A stretch of DNA of 64,000 nucleotides from Anas platyrhynchos. Its lineage: Eukaryota > Chordata > Aves > Anseriformes > Anatidae. The stretch spans positions 144,266,001 to 144,330,000 of the forward strand of contig NC_092587.1 in assembly GCF_047663525.1 (NCBI RefSeq), written 5' to 3'. A program made the translations under genes and the position numbers. Shown piece after piece: positions 8,773-20,100 of the stretch. Below the pieces are notes generated by a model, which saw only the letters and a list, made by a program, of their open reading frames with translations, was not told where the DNA came from and did no database searches. The first letter of the stretch is position 1. Each line of letters begins with the position of its first letter.

Positions 8773-11595
8773 TTAAATTTGTTCTTCGAGTGGTTCGAGG
8801 CTGTCCAAATGTTTTTTAGGTGTATCATCACTATGACGGCTTTGGCAATGGGTTAAATGTTTCTTAAAGCCTCGGGGAAAATTCGATTCAAAATTACACC
8901 GTGGACACTTCAACAAGCTTTGACCGTGAGCAGCAACATGGTTTTTAAGAAGAGACTCCAAGAGAAAAGCCTTGCCACATATTTTGCATTTGTATGGGCT
9001 TTGAACATTATGCTTGTTGACTAAGTGGTGCAGGACAGCACCCTTTTTCATTGCACGGCAGCAACAAATTTTGCAGTAATACTTTCCCTTGCCGCGCTTC
9101 ATGTATTTTGCTATTTCTTCCTCGGAAATGAAAGCCTCTTTCTCTTCGGTAAACTGCAGCACGCACTGCGGCTGGATGGGAGTAGATGCATCCATTTTGC
9201 TCTCCTTGCTGTAATCAGCCGATTCCATATCATACTGCTCTTGGTCGCTGTTGGATTCTTGCTCCTTCAGCTCCATCGAGTCCAGCTCCATTTTTCCACA
9301 CTCGCTGCTGTTTAGCTCCGAATCCGAGTTCTCCTGGGTGTCCTTCCGGGGCTTCTTTTTCGGGCACGAGTATAACATGTCTTCTGGGGATTCTTTGGCT
9401 AATATGGATTGTTCGTCCTGTGAAAACAAGTCATCCAGTGGTTTCTGATCATCTAAACTTTGAGAAAGAAAGTCACTCTCGCCAGACTCACTAGGTGTCT
9501 GGGACTCAGAGGAAAAACCTGCAACAGACTTATGAGACTCGGAAAACAGCATGTTTTTCTGGATTTCAGAAGGTACAGTGGTTTCAGTGTGTCTCTGGAC
9601 ATCAGAAGACAAAGAAGCAGCAGGTTTCTGCATCTCAGAAAATACAGCTTGTTTTTGAATATCAGGGGATTTGTGGGAATCAGTAAAAATAGTTTGTTTG
9701 GGGGTTTCTGAAGAAACACAAAAAGACTGTTTCTGGGTCTCAGAGAAGAGGCTATGTTTGTGAATTTCAGGAGAAGTTGATTTCTGAGACTCTGGAAAAC
9801 AAGCATGCTCCTGAATTTCAGGGGAAATGGGAGCAAGTTTCTGGGCTTCAGAAAATAGGGCATGCTTCTGGACCTCAGGAGAAACAAGAGCTGACTTCTG
9901 GGCTTCAGAACATGAGGCATGCTTATGGCCTTCAGCAGAAGCAACAGATGTAGACACCTGATTCTGAGGTTCAGAAAAGAAGGCGCGTTTCTGGACATCG
10001 GAAGCAACAGCAGGATTAGATTTACGAGACTCTGGGAACAGAGCTCTTTTCCGATGTTCAGAGAAATGGCCCCGTTTCTGAACCTCAGAGGAAGCAGCAG
10101 AGGTGGACTTCTGAGATTCAGAAAAAAACATAGATTTCCGTGACTCAGAGAGTTTCCAAGATTCAGGAGACACCGAAGCAGAAGGCTTACGAACCTCAGG
10201 GAAGAAAGAAGGCTTCCAAGAGTCAGATGAGACAGCATGACTAGACTTCCGAAGCTCAGGAGAAACGGAGGGAGAGTGCTTCCACGTGTCAGGGGACAGG
10301 ACGGGTTTCCAGCCTTCAGGGTAAACAGATGAGATGGGTTTCCATGGCTCAGAAGAAACGAGAGTAGACTTCTGGGATTCAGAAAAGGACGTAGACTTCC
10401 ACGAGTCAGAAACAAGCCTCCTAGGCTCCGGCGACGCAACGGGGCCAGACCTTCGGGACTCGGGGGCAGACCTCCGGGACTCTAAGGACATGGAGGGCTT
10501 TGAAGCCCAGGGAGAAACAGCAGAAGACCTCTGCATCTCATGGGGCACAGACCTCCAGTGCTCAGGGGAAGCAGTGGGACCAGGTCTCCACAACTCCGGC
10601 GACACGGCGGGAGCAGGCCGCCGGCTTTCGGGAGAGGAAGCCGAAGCAGGCCTGCGCGTTTGGGCAGGGTGCCGCCGGGGCTCTGGGGACACAGCTGGGG
10701 GATACCTTCGTGGCTCGGGGGACACTGCTGGAGGAGGTTTCTTTGGCTCTGGTGACACGCCTGGGGAGTATCTGCGGGGCTCCGGGGACATGGCAGGGGA
10801 ATGGCGGCGGGGCTCGGGTGACACGGCGGGGGAGTGGCGGCGGGGCTCGGGTGACACCGCTGGGGAGTGGCGGCGGGGCTCGGGTGACACGGCCGGGGCT
10901 GGTTTCTGAGGGTCTGGGGAAACAGCAGAAGCTGGCTTCTGGGGGTCTGGGGACACGCCAGAGACTGGCTTCTGGGGGTCTGGGGACACAGCAGGGGATG
11001 GCTTCTGGGAGTCAGGGGACACAGCCGAGTCTAACCTCTCTGGATCTGGAGATGCGGACTGGGATGACCTTTCTGGATCTGGGGACGGGGCCTGGGCTGA
11101 CTTCTCCGGGTCTGAGGAAGTACCCTGAGCTGACTTCTGGGACTCTGGAGACCCTGATGATTTCTGAAGCTTGGGGGAAACAACGGGTTCAGACCTGGGG
11201 AGCTCGGGAGAAAGGGCAGCTTTGCGGGACTCGGGGGAAAGGGTAGGTTTCTGTGGCTCCGAGGAGCCGCTCTTTTTGGAGGAATCTGAATCGCCTTCTA
11301 CCTGTTCTTTCCTCTCCTCATTCCATTTCGCAGGTGCTGCGTGTTGTGCTGTGATGTGGTAGTACACATTGCAATACATCTTGCTGGTAAAAAAACACTT
11401 GTGGCAGTGAAACAGTTTTGCGCTTTTTTGATAAAATATAAGTTTACCCAAACCGGCAGCATCCATCTCATCGCAGTACTCCGGGTGGATGGTGCCCATG
11501 TGAATCTGTATGTTTTCATAGTCCGTTCCTCTGAAGCTGCAGTGGTCGCACTCTAGGCGCTCTGTGGTTTTGCGCAGTATCTGCAACATGTCCAT
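8773..11595 (-). CDS. CHAMP1: chromosome alignment-maintaining phosphoprotein 1
   Basis: CHAMP1 (ZNF828, CAMP) helps kinetochores attach to spindle microtubules, binds MAD2L2/REV7 and works with POGZ and HP1 in heterochromatin. The whole protein (940 codons) lies in one exon, as in mammals. I chose the ATG at 11595 (context AAAATGG); it gives MDMLQILRKTTERLECDHCS. The frame upstream of it opens only at a TTG. Five C2H2 zinc fingers are visible: two N-terminal (C16-C19-H32-H37 and C64-C67-H80-H85) and three C-terminal (about 841-862, 870-890 and 897-921). Between them is a long Ser/Pro-rich region with the family's SPE, WK and FPE motifs (for example SPDTWKHSPSV, FPESRKS). An array of eleven 11-residue SPE repeats (192-312) makes it longer than human CHAMP1 (812). 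Minus-strand neighbours upstream are UPF3A and CDC16, as at human 13q34. Confidence 0.97.
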   Translation of the reverse strand: MDMLQILRKTTERLECDHCSFRGTDYENIQIHMGTIHPEYCDEMDAAGLGKLIFYQKSAKLFHCHKCFFTSKMYCNVYYHITAQHAAPAKWNEERKEQVEGDSDSSKKSGSSEPQKPTLSPESRKAALSPELPRSEPVVSPKLQKSSGSPESQKSAQGTSSDPEKSAQAPSPDPERSSQSASPDPERLDSAVSPDSQKPSPAVSPDPQKPVSGVSPDPQKPASAVSPDPQKPAPAVSPEPRRHSPAVSPEPRRHSPAVSPEPRRHSPAMSPEPRRYSPGVSPEPKKPPPAVSPEPRRYPPAVSPEPRRHPAQTRRPASASSPESRRPAPAVSPELWRPGPTASPEHWRSVPHEMQRSSAVSPWASKPSMSLESRRSAPESRRSGPVASPEPRRLVSDSWKSTSFSESQKSTLVSSEPWKPISSVYPEGWKPVLSPDTWKHSPSVSPELRKSSHAVSSDSWKPSFFPEVRKPSASVSPESWKLSESRKSMFFSESQKSTSAASSEVQKRGHFSEHRKRALFPESRKSNPAVASDVQKRAFFSEPQNQVSTSVASAEGHKHASCSEAQKSALVSPEVQKHALFSEAQKLAPISPEIQEHACFPESQKSTSPEIHKHSLFSETQKQSFCVSSETPKQTIFTDSHKSPDIQKQAVFSEMQKPAASLSSDVQRHTETTVPSEIQKNMLFSESHKSVAGFSSESQTPSESGESDFLSQSLDDQKPLDDLFSQDEQSILAKESPEDMLYSCPKKKPRKDTQENSDSELNSSECGKMELDSMELKEQESNSDQEQYDMESADYSKESKMDASTPIQPQCVLQFTEEKEAFISEEEIAKYMKRGKGKYYCKICCCRAMKKGAVLHHLVNKHNVQSPYKCKICGKAFLLESLLKNHVAAHGQSLLKCPRCNFESNFPRGFKKHLTHCQSRHSDDTPKKHLDSLEPLEEQI
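10660..11022 (-). repeat. CHAMP1: eleven tandem 33-bp units coding for SPE repeats in CHAMP1
   Basis: The coding sequence holds eleven consecutive 33-bp units, each encoding a residue set like VSPEPRRHSPA or VSPDPQKPASA (residues 192-312). Units at 10811-10843, 10844-10876 and the one from 10877 are almost identical in DNA, which suggests recent slippage or unequal exchange. Confidence 0.85.
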
Positions 11596-11658
11596 TTTTC
11601 TACAGCCAGTCCCAGTGTTCACAGCACTTCCCCTTTTAAAGCGCAAGCTTCAGAGTTC
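11596..11658 (-). other. CHAMP1: CHAMP1 5' UTR part of the coding exon, with splice acceptor
   Basis: On the minus strand a strong acceptor (a run of T and C followed by TTGCAG, complement at 11659-11680) precedes 63 bases of 5' UTR before the start codon. The gene therefore has at least one upstream noncoding exon. Confidence 0.7.
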
Positions 11659-11659
11659 C

Positions 11660-13082
11660 TGCAATAAAGGGAAAAAAAATCTGCACAGTTAGCTCTCAGT
11701 GTTAATGTCAGGTATTAATTGTTCTTAAACACCTGACTGTGCTTCCCTCCCATTTTAGAAAGCGTTACTCTTGCAGGAGTACTAACTACTCCATAAGGAA
11801 ATCCAAATATCGGCTTCTCCACCTTTTCCAAGCCATCATACATCAGCAGAAAACAAAGCCTGTGTTTAACAGCAGGCCTCCCTATCGATGTAAAAACTCC
11901 GCAAGTAAACCAGAAGAGCCCAGGTAAGGAAGAGCTAAGTTTAGATTCCGCTTGATAAACGCGACTCGCTTTCTCAGTTGTTCTTTCTTCCCATATTGGA
12001 AGTGTTTTTGTTTACATCATGCGCGTAAACTGAAATCAGAAAGTACTTTGAAACAGTGCCACTGAAATAAAACCATTTCAAAACTGCATCTTCACCATAA
12101 AATTTCCAAACAACTCAGCTGGTTTTGATAAAGCTAGAAAAAAAAACAATTTCAAGGAGAAAACGGTAGCATAAAACATAGGCTCTTCTTTCCTGTCAAG
12201 CACTATTTTCATTTCACTAATTCCATGAAAAATAAAAGGTGCTGCTCATAAAAACTTTATCCATTATGAGAACAAATTTTCCCACCCCGTTTTTCCATCT
12301 TGCTGCCCTACCACCACCAAAAAAATGCTGTTTCTACAAAAAAAAAAGAAAAAAAGAAAAAAAAGCAGTGACTTCTCCCATTTGTGCAGTTGACAGCCCT
12401 CTGTATGCAAACCATGTTTGTTTGGGGATGGGATGGAAAATTCTCAAAATTACTGTTTTTATTAGACCTCAAAAAAAAAAATGCAGCATCTGAAATGCAA
12501 ATTGTAATGATTTGGCTAGAGTCCATTACCTACAACAAAAAGTTACCCAGATTAGCCACAGCAATAGACAGAAGACAAAGACTAACCACGTTGTGTCATT
12601 GTCACCTAAAATACGAGAGTTCTCGCTATGCTAAAAAAGCATATTTGGACATTTCTCAATATTCATGTGTATTGAACTTTTTATTTGTTTGTTTGTTTTT
12701 CCTCATAATTTCAAATTAAACAGGTATTATGTCCTAACATGCCGACCTAATTTGGGGTTTTGATAAGACACGCTGTTTCAAAACACGAGTTTTTGTGTCA
12801 ATTTGACAACATTTTTCCTGCCTAAACACATATATTAGAATAATAAATCTAAAAACGTGCATCTAATGCAAGTTTTCTTAAGTTATTCCTAAAGTATTTT
12901 TAACCCTGGTTTCTTATGAAATGAGACACGCAAACACGCTGCCCTTCAGTGGATGCCAACCAAACTGGACAAAGCAATACAGTCTCAGGTTGAATTTCTA
13001 CAGCTTTCGTGGAATTTAGTAAAGAGTAGAAAGGTAAAGAAATGTCTCCACTGAGGTGGTAAAGGATGAAGATTTCACTTAC
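11660..13082 (-). other. CHAMP1 5' intron (no other gene seen)
   Basis: AT-rich sequence with poly(A) and poly(T) runs (for example 12337-12364, 12470-12481). No exon or known repeat is recognised. Confidence 0.45.
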
Positions 13083-13148
13083 CAGTTACGGGCTTTGTTT
13101 AGCCTGTAATCAGTACAAGGATGGTCAGTATGCAAATAGCCGGCAAGC
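13083..13148 (-). other. CHAMP1: candidate noncoding exon 2 of CHAMP1
   Basis: This 66-base segment is flanked on the minus strand by a good acceptor (TGCTTGTTCTGCAG) and a perfect donor (CTG|GTAAGT). It contains no ATG. It lies between the CpG island and the coding exon, where a 5' UTR exon is expected. Support is from splice consensus only. Confidence 0.4.
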
Positions 13149-16100
13149 CTGCAGAACAAGCAGTGGCTGGCTCGGGTTATAATTAGGGGAAAAGGGAAGG
13201 AATTAAAAATACTGCAGAGGTGAGTTGGTTTGGAGCAGGGACAGAATGAAAGCAGAGTAGTGGTACTGTTAAGGCAGGACACAGCAAAAATAGGAAAGGG
13301 GAACTGGTTGAGGAGCAGGGGGCACAAATCCACAAGAATAAAGGTTCTCCACTTCAGTTGCTCAAGGAACGGCTTCTTAGCATGTGCTATATATAAGCAG
13401 TTTGCATTAAATCACAGGAAGAGGCAGCTTTTTGAAGAAATAAGACTGTATTCCAATCAGGAATCGAGGTCCATGGGTAGAGCCTGGAGGAACCTTGCTT
13501 TATGTATATGAGGGAAACGAACAGCACCTGACTGGGTGCCATCTACACATGATGAGAGGTCATCGTACTGCTCTAGTGCCTGAACTGGAAGGGCCCTTTG
13601 GGTACGAATTGCTCATTTCCAGCACTATCAGCAGCCATGCAGAAGGCTTTTAGCTGCAAAACCCACCAAAATGGAGTCCGTAAGACAGTCACTGTTGACC
13701 ACAAGACACTTCACAACATTTTAGGACAAATTCTGTATCACAGTAAAAGACCAAACCAAAACAGGAAGCCGATAGTGCTCAACGGCCTATTTCTCTGCAA
13801 TAGCAAACAACTTGCTGGAAAAACCCACAGCAAGCCATGTCCTAACACTCCAAAAGTCCTAAAAGTCCTTAGGAATTAGTGTGTGTGTGTTGTTGGTTTT
13901 GTTTTGTTTTGTTTTTTCCGTTGGCAATGCAATAACAGGGGAGGTTTCAATTTGAAAGCCAAAACCAGTGATCATATGAGCTATAGAACAAGAATGTTTT
14001 AACCAGAGCTCAGCAGAACATAATTAGGACAGTACCAACATACTGCACTAATCACATCTTCAGAACTGGAAGAGAATTCAAAATTGGTGGTAATTCTGAA
14101 TTCTGTTTTCTTTCCTCTAGAGAACAACAACAACAACAAGTCTCTCCAAACGGTGTTTATCACAGCATATAACAAAGTTTACCAAGTAATCTCTTCCACT
14201 CTTTTCATAGCATCGCAGAAAGGTTTGGGTTGGAAGGGACTTTAAAGCACATTTAATTCCACCCCCCTGCCATGGGCAGGGACACCTCCCACCAGAGCAG
14301 GTTGCCCAAAGCCCCATCCAGCCTGGCCTTGAGCACCTCCAGGGATGGGGCAGCCACAGCTTCTCTGGGCAGCCTGAAGTTGCTCCTCCAGATGTTCAAA
14401 GGTTGACAATCAAGCGATATTGAAGAGTTTGGGGTACTTTCTCCTACATGGCCACCAGGCACCACGTTTGGCTTTGTAACCCAGCATTTAGGCTTGTCCT
14501 GTGTCCTCATCCTGCCTTCACTTCACAACAAGGTGCTGATTAGAGAGGAAACCAGCGCTGAGATTCTGGAGTTTGTAATACCAGGTTTTAGCTAAAGGCA
14601 GCCAAGACTTCTCCAGACTTTCCCTGAGACATGAAGAACCTCTGCTGGTTCCACCAGACATTTCTCCTCACTCCCTTCTTCCACTCATGTCTAGAGGCTA
14701 CGTTCAAAGGTTCATACCACCAGCCACATGCTCTCCCCTCTCCCCACAGAGAGGTCAAAAATCCTTACTAATTCCTGTCCCTGCAGCTCTGGCCTCAAAC
14801 TCTTATGCCACAAAACAACTTCTCAGCATGGCAAAAGGATGGGTAATGAGGGCCCAAATCCCTCTGAGAAAAGAACAAGAATCATCACTTTTTGTGCTTG
14901 GTTCTCAACGTGAGGGACTGAGGCCATGGCCTGGTGGAAAGAGTCAGTACCCGAGGAGTCAGAGGCAGCGAGAGAACTGCGAATTCAGACGGTGTCCATT
15001 CCAGGGCAAGCACAGAGGGCAGCCAAAGAGCATCAGCAAAACCTCCCAGTGGCACAAAAGGAATCTGCAGGAGACACCCAGCCTCAGCGAGCATCCCACC
15101 AGTGGGTGGCACAACACAATGGCTCCAGCAGCTAACAAAATGTCTTCGCTGCTCAACCTCCTTCCAGTTCCATAGCTACACATCCACTAATCATCTCAGA
15201 TTATTGTTATTTTAACAAACATCTTACCCTTGGTATCGCAACATTTAATCTATCCTTGCATCTCTCCCGTACAGAGGATTAAGCTGTGATTGTCATGAGG
15301 CAGTGCCAGAGGGAAGCAATGAAGGGCTCGAAGCTACAGATCTATGCTGCCTGCAAGTACAGAAAATTACAGGTTGTTTTTAGCGTGACACGCAGGATTT
15401 CAGAACGCTGCAACAAGTAGTCTGCCTGCCGCATCGTTCTTCAAGATCAGACCATCCTGGTTGTCACTGATAGAAGGAGCTGTGCCTCTTTTCCTCTTGA
15501 TAAAGAATCAACCCTGGTGAGCCACAAGCAGGGAACGAGGATGTGCAACACACGTCGGTGATGCCAGTGCCCACATTGGTTTCTCCACACCCAGTGGGAA
15601 TGGCATTGCCATCCACATAACCTCAGAACAACAGGCAATGAACGCACTAGCAAGAAGTGGAGGTTTCCAGCAACCTCCTCCTGATGTGCACAACGCCATT
15701 CCAGCAGTGGTTGGGTTCATGAAACAAAGGATGAAGTAAGCCCCTACTCCTAGGAATGCTCCTCCTGTGATGACCCTCCTCACTTTACAGAGGGCCACCT
15801 TCACAATTCAACCCTGATGAGCACCGTCACTGCAAAGCAACGATGGACATTTGTTTCCATCAGCAAACCTTGAAAGCTTTTCCACAGGCAAACAGCTCAG
15901 CCACATCTTCTGTTGGTGAAGACCGTAAAGCTTGTTCCCAGCACATCTGGACACTGCTGCATCGCTGTCGCCACGAGCAGGAGCGGATCCGGGCTGCTGC
16001 TGTGCTTAAGCAAAAGGGAAAGTGCCACGCTGCTGCAGTGCCGAGAAGTAGCCAGCAGCCTGGTGGCAACGTGATGCTTCTCCTGAAGCTCCATCCCTGC

Positions 16101-16389
16101 GCTGTGGCTGCCAGAACACGAGCCTGGCTCCCAAAGGGAGCCGCACATAACCATCCCTGTGGTGTGTCAGGGCAGGAGGTGAGCGGGTCAGCGGGAGGTG
16201 AGCGGGTCAGCCCCAACACCCTGGCAGCAAGAGAGGCAGCACCACGCTCTCGCTACCCCACAGGGTCCACAGGAACCTGCGTGCTCCCAACCCACCTGCC
16301 AGCCACCACACAACCCATCCATGCCATGCTCCACCAGCAACCATCGCTGGACTTGGTTGAACACCACCGGGTGTGAAAAATAAGTGCAC
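13149..16389 (-). other. CHAMP1 first intron (candidate)
   Basis: Apart from a CR1 3' fragment near 14.2 kb and a short TTTTG run near 13.9 kb I recognise nothing. Frames of 90-180 codons between 14.7 and 16.4 kb have no recognisable domain and overlap each other on both strands. Confidence 0.4.
14206..14402 (-). mobile_element. CR1 3'-end fragment
   Basis: Contains the CR1 3' consensus in antisense ('ttgggttggaagggacttta', 'gggcagggacacctcccacc', 'cttgagcacctccagggatg'). Only the last 200 bases or so are left, the usual 5'-truncated form. Confidence 0.9.
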
Positions 16390-17110
16390 AGACCCCTGAC
16401 CGAGGTGGGACGCTGCTGTGCGAGGCGGTGCCGTTGGCTTCCCGTCACGGAGCGCTTCGGAGGGCCACGGGGAGCCGAGGCACGTGCGGATGGCTCCGGG
16501 GAGGCGACGGCGGCGGCTCTCCCGCTGCCCTGCAGCCTTTCGACCTGTGTGCTGGGAGGACAGCGAGCCGGGGGCGCGACACCGGGCACCCCGAGCACCC
16601 CCCGCGGGCTCTCCACAGATCACGGCCACCCCCCAGCAGCCGGCCCCGCAGCCCCCTGCCTCCCGCACGGAGCCCGCCGCCGGACACAGCCCGGCCACGG
16701 CCTGCGAGCCCCCGCCGTGCCCCGGCCCCGCCGCCCGCCGCTTCTCGCCTCAGGGCGGCCGCCCCCCCCCTAACGGCCAACGGCCATTTTCCCGCCCCCC
16801 CCCAACGGCCGTTACCCGCCCCCCCCCCCCCGCTCACCGCTGAGGCGCCGCCGGGCCGCCGGGCCGGGAGGGGCGGGGCTTAGGGGGGCGCCGGGAGGGG
16901 GGGGAGGAGGAGGAGCGGGGCCGCCAGCCAATGGGAAGGCGCCGACGGCGGCGAGGCCCCGCCCACTCGCCGCCGCTCCCCGCCCCCTGCTCCCCCGGCC
17001 CGGCTGGGTCACGTGGCGCCGCCCCTGAGGGGCGGGGGAGGCGGCTCGCGCGGCGGCCGTTGGGGCGGTTGGGCGGCCGTTAAGGGGGGGGGGGGGTGGC
17101 AGCGCCCTCA
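16390..17110 (-). promoter_or_regulatory. CHAMP1: CpG island promoter of CHAMP1
   Basis: About 700 bases are very rich in G+C and CpG. An AGCCAATGG CCAAT box is at 16928-16932, a CACGTG E-box (GGGTCACGTGGC) at 17010-17015, and six MYB-type YAACGG hexamers lie in two groups (16771-16814 and 17057-17082). A minus-strand donor (GCG|GTGAGC, complement at 16832-16837) would end a first noncoding exon at 16838. Nothing else in the vicinity looks like a promoter for CHAMP1. Divergent plus-strand transcription is possible but unproven. Confidence 0.7.
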
Positions 17111-20100
17111 TGGCTGCCTGGGGCTGGGGGCTGCCCGCACGCAGCCTGGCAGCGTGGTTTGCTGTCCTTTTTTACCTCTTTTCCCAGCATTAAATCGCCT
17201 GCGTGAGTGTCATTTACAACGCTGGCATCCCTCACGGGGTGCTGTGCTCCAGCATCTGCCCGCAGCTCCCCTTCTAATACCCAGTTATACACCCCAATGG
17301 TACCGAATTCGGAATCTCTTCCTAGGTTCTGAAGGAATTTTTCGTCAGTCCCCATCAGACATTTTCAGCAACACCTGACACGGCTGTGTTTCATTCACAG
17401 GAATTAAAGCCGGGAATCCTTTGTCAACACGATGCAGCACACTTGTACAGCACAACACAATGCACCTTCACAACACAATACCGTACAACACAACACAATA
17501 CAATACAATATATACAATACATCACTTTTTTAAACTATCATGTAAATGCCATTCACCACCAGAGCTGCGCCATGCAGAACCCTGCTGGCTGGATTCACTG
17601 CACTCGTTCAACCTTTCTATTTTTGTTGGCCCCAGTATCACACCAGGAAGGGTCCTTCCATATCAAACTTCCATTTATCAAAGGATTACTTAAATCAGCA
17701 TGGGATGAAGCTCACTGTTTGGCCAAGATGAGATGATTTTCCCCTTTACATTATTTGTGTGGTCGTGTTTAGTTCTGCCTGTTCCAAGACCTTTGCGTTA
17801 TTTATTTTGGCTGACATTTTAATATCAATATTTAGTCCGGGCAGCCACAAATAAAACTCTCATTGGATGATCCTACAGTGCTCCAGTGCCTCCCAGCAGC
17901 ATGTTTAGTACATTGCTGCTGTTGTTACACTTATATATTCTTAAAAATTGCACTTCTCCAGCCTACACAAGTGCCCATACCACAGGTACAGATACCAGGT
18001 TGGGTAAGAAGTCCTGTCCAGAAAATCGAACTTATCTCCTGTTCTCAAGAGGATTCTGTAAGGCTATATCCATTCTTGTGCCTTTGGTGTTTTTTAATCT
18101 CCTGACTATTGGACGTTTGTTTAGCGCTTCTGAATAAATAGTTGGTCTTTTGCTAAATATTTTTGGGTACTGTGTCTTAGATGCAGATTTCGTCAGCAAA
18201 GCTCAGCTCTCCAGGATTAAAGGATTCCAGGATTCAGTCCTTCAGAAAGTTTACAAAACCTAGGTCAGGATAGTGCTGCCTTTCATTGATTCATGCAACA
18301 CTCTTGCATACTACAAAAACATTAACATTTCAAAAGAGTCTCCGCAGAACAGTAGTTGTTACTGTCACTACCATTTTCCCTTTAATAATTTTGTGATGAC
18401 TCCTTTCCTCCCTTGCTCTTAGTTTTTTTTTTGTTTTTTTTTTTTTTTTATGCAGAAACCTGTCCTAAGAAAAGTGCAACAGGGGCAAACAGTGAATGGT
18501 TATAGGAAAGTAATTTAACAGAGTAAGAGTATGGTGATCCAAAATGCTCCCCTGCCCTCCATTAATTTGTGTCACAGAGTCAAAAATACTGTCTTTGGAA
18601 GAAATTTCAATGGTGTTTTCCAGTTCTTACAATAAATCCAGTTAAGCTGAGCAGATTTTGCCATGGCTCTTGTATGTGTAGTTGTAATATTCAGATGATG
18701 CTAACATCTGTACATAGGCTTCCACATGAGTAACATATACGGATAATTTAAGCAGCATTCAATATATCAACTATTTCTATAATAATAATATATCAACTAT
18801 ATTTACTTACATAAAATGACACAAATTTATTTTTGATATAAAGATTCAACAACAACAAAGAAACATAAGATATGAAAACTAATAGAAAATCAATTTACAA
18901 AATCATCAATAGCAGAAAACCTGCCAGAAAGTATGGTCAATAAATCATTTATAAGAAAGCAGAGGAAGTAAGGCCTGGGACTTTTTTATTTTATTTTTAT
19001 ATTATTATTATTAATAATAATTTTATCTGTATTCTTACTAGGCGCTTAAGGAAGCCTATATAAAGGACCTCTTTTGAAAGACTGAAATGGCTGAAACATA
19101 AACTGATCTTTCACTTAAGACTGAATCTGGAATCAAGAAAATGCCAGGGTGATAGTCTGACACCAATTCTTAAAAATAATTTCCCTGGGGTCTGAGAGTT
19201 TTTAGACCAGTAGATAGATGTGGACATCTACCAGGAAGATTTATGTTAAAAACAAACAAACACAACCCAAACCCACTGTAACAAAATAAAAATACTGACA
19301 CGTGTGTGATGTCAGGAGGGGTGCAATGTGCCTTTTGGAAGAGGAAGATCTGTAGACATCTTTTAGGGGTACAGAAAGCAAGTGGAAAAGAGGGATTCAG
19401 TTCGTCCTCTTAGATTTACAGCTGAGAGTCAACGAGGTGTCTCACCAAGGGCTTGTGAAGAAGCTAAATCAGGGTGAGATAAAGCAGAAGGGCTTGCAAA
19501 GGTATCAAAATTGGGTTAAAGAGGAGTATCTTGTGTATCTTGGTAAGACCATGCGAGTAACATTGCATGCAACTCCAGCTTCCCATCTGATTTAATGGAA
19601 GTCTGGCAAGAAGGGGTAAAGAGAAAGGCAACAAGGATGATCAGAGGTGCAGAGCAGTGTCCATCCAATAATTTGGAAATCATTCAGAGGGCTTGAGTTC
19701 CTCTGCTGGGAAAGGAGTTGACTCCAACACAGAGCAACTGGTGTGGGAGGTCATGGTAACTATGTCCACTGAATGAACAAGGGGGAATGCAACAAAACTG
19801 GCAGCAAGCAAGTTTTGTATAAAGGGTTGCTCTTTACACACTGTGTTACAACACCACTCTGTTTTGAAGACCTTTGGTTTTCTCCTCAGCTCTGTGCCTG
19901 CTGGGCTAAAACCACCAAACCCAGGTGCTGGCTGGCCACTGCTCCTCGTGCTCAGATTGTGGCTTTCTGTTGTAGGAAGAGACCGGTGGGCTAGTGAATG
20001 CCTGGTGGAGCTGAGATCTGCACAGTGCCTTGGAAATGAGCGCTGTGGAACTCATCGTTTCATATTAATCTCTTAAAAACATATTTAAATAATGTTTTCT

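Noticed and set aside
9453-10439. 328-codon minus-strand frame
   Set aside because: It is an alternative frame of CHAMP1; low-complexity Leu/Ser/Arg composition comes from the SPE-type repeats.
10500-11246. 248-codon and 191-codon plus-strand frames opposite CHAMP1
   Set aside because: Antisense to the 33-bp repeat array, whose period is a multiple of three and so keeps all frames open. No start context or domain.
11596-11646. N-terminal extension of CHAMP1 by 17 codons
   Set aside because: It begins with TTG; the conserved CHAMP1 N terminus starts at the ATG at 11595.
15843-16376. 177-codon plus-strand frame and overlapping minus-strand frames upstream of CHAMP1
   Set aside because: No recognisable domain, no splice or promoter support, and several mutually overlapping frames in GC-rich DNA.
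19600-19745. Possible ancient LINE remnant
   Set aside because: Some text resembles a CR1-like element, but it is too degenerate to claim by eye.
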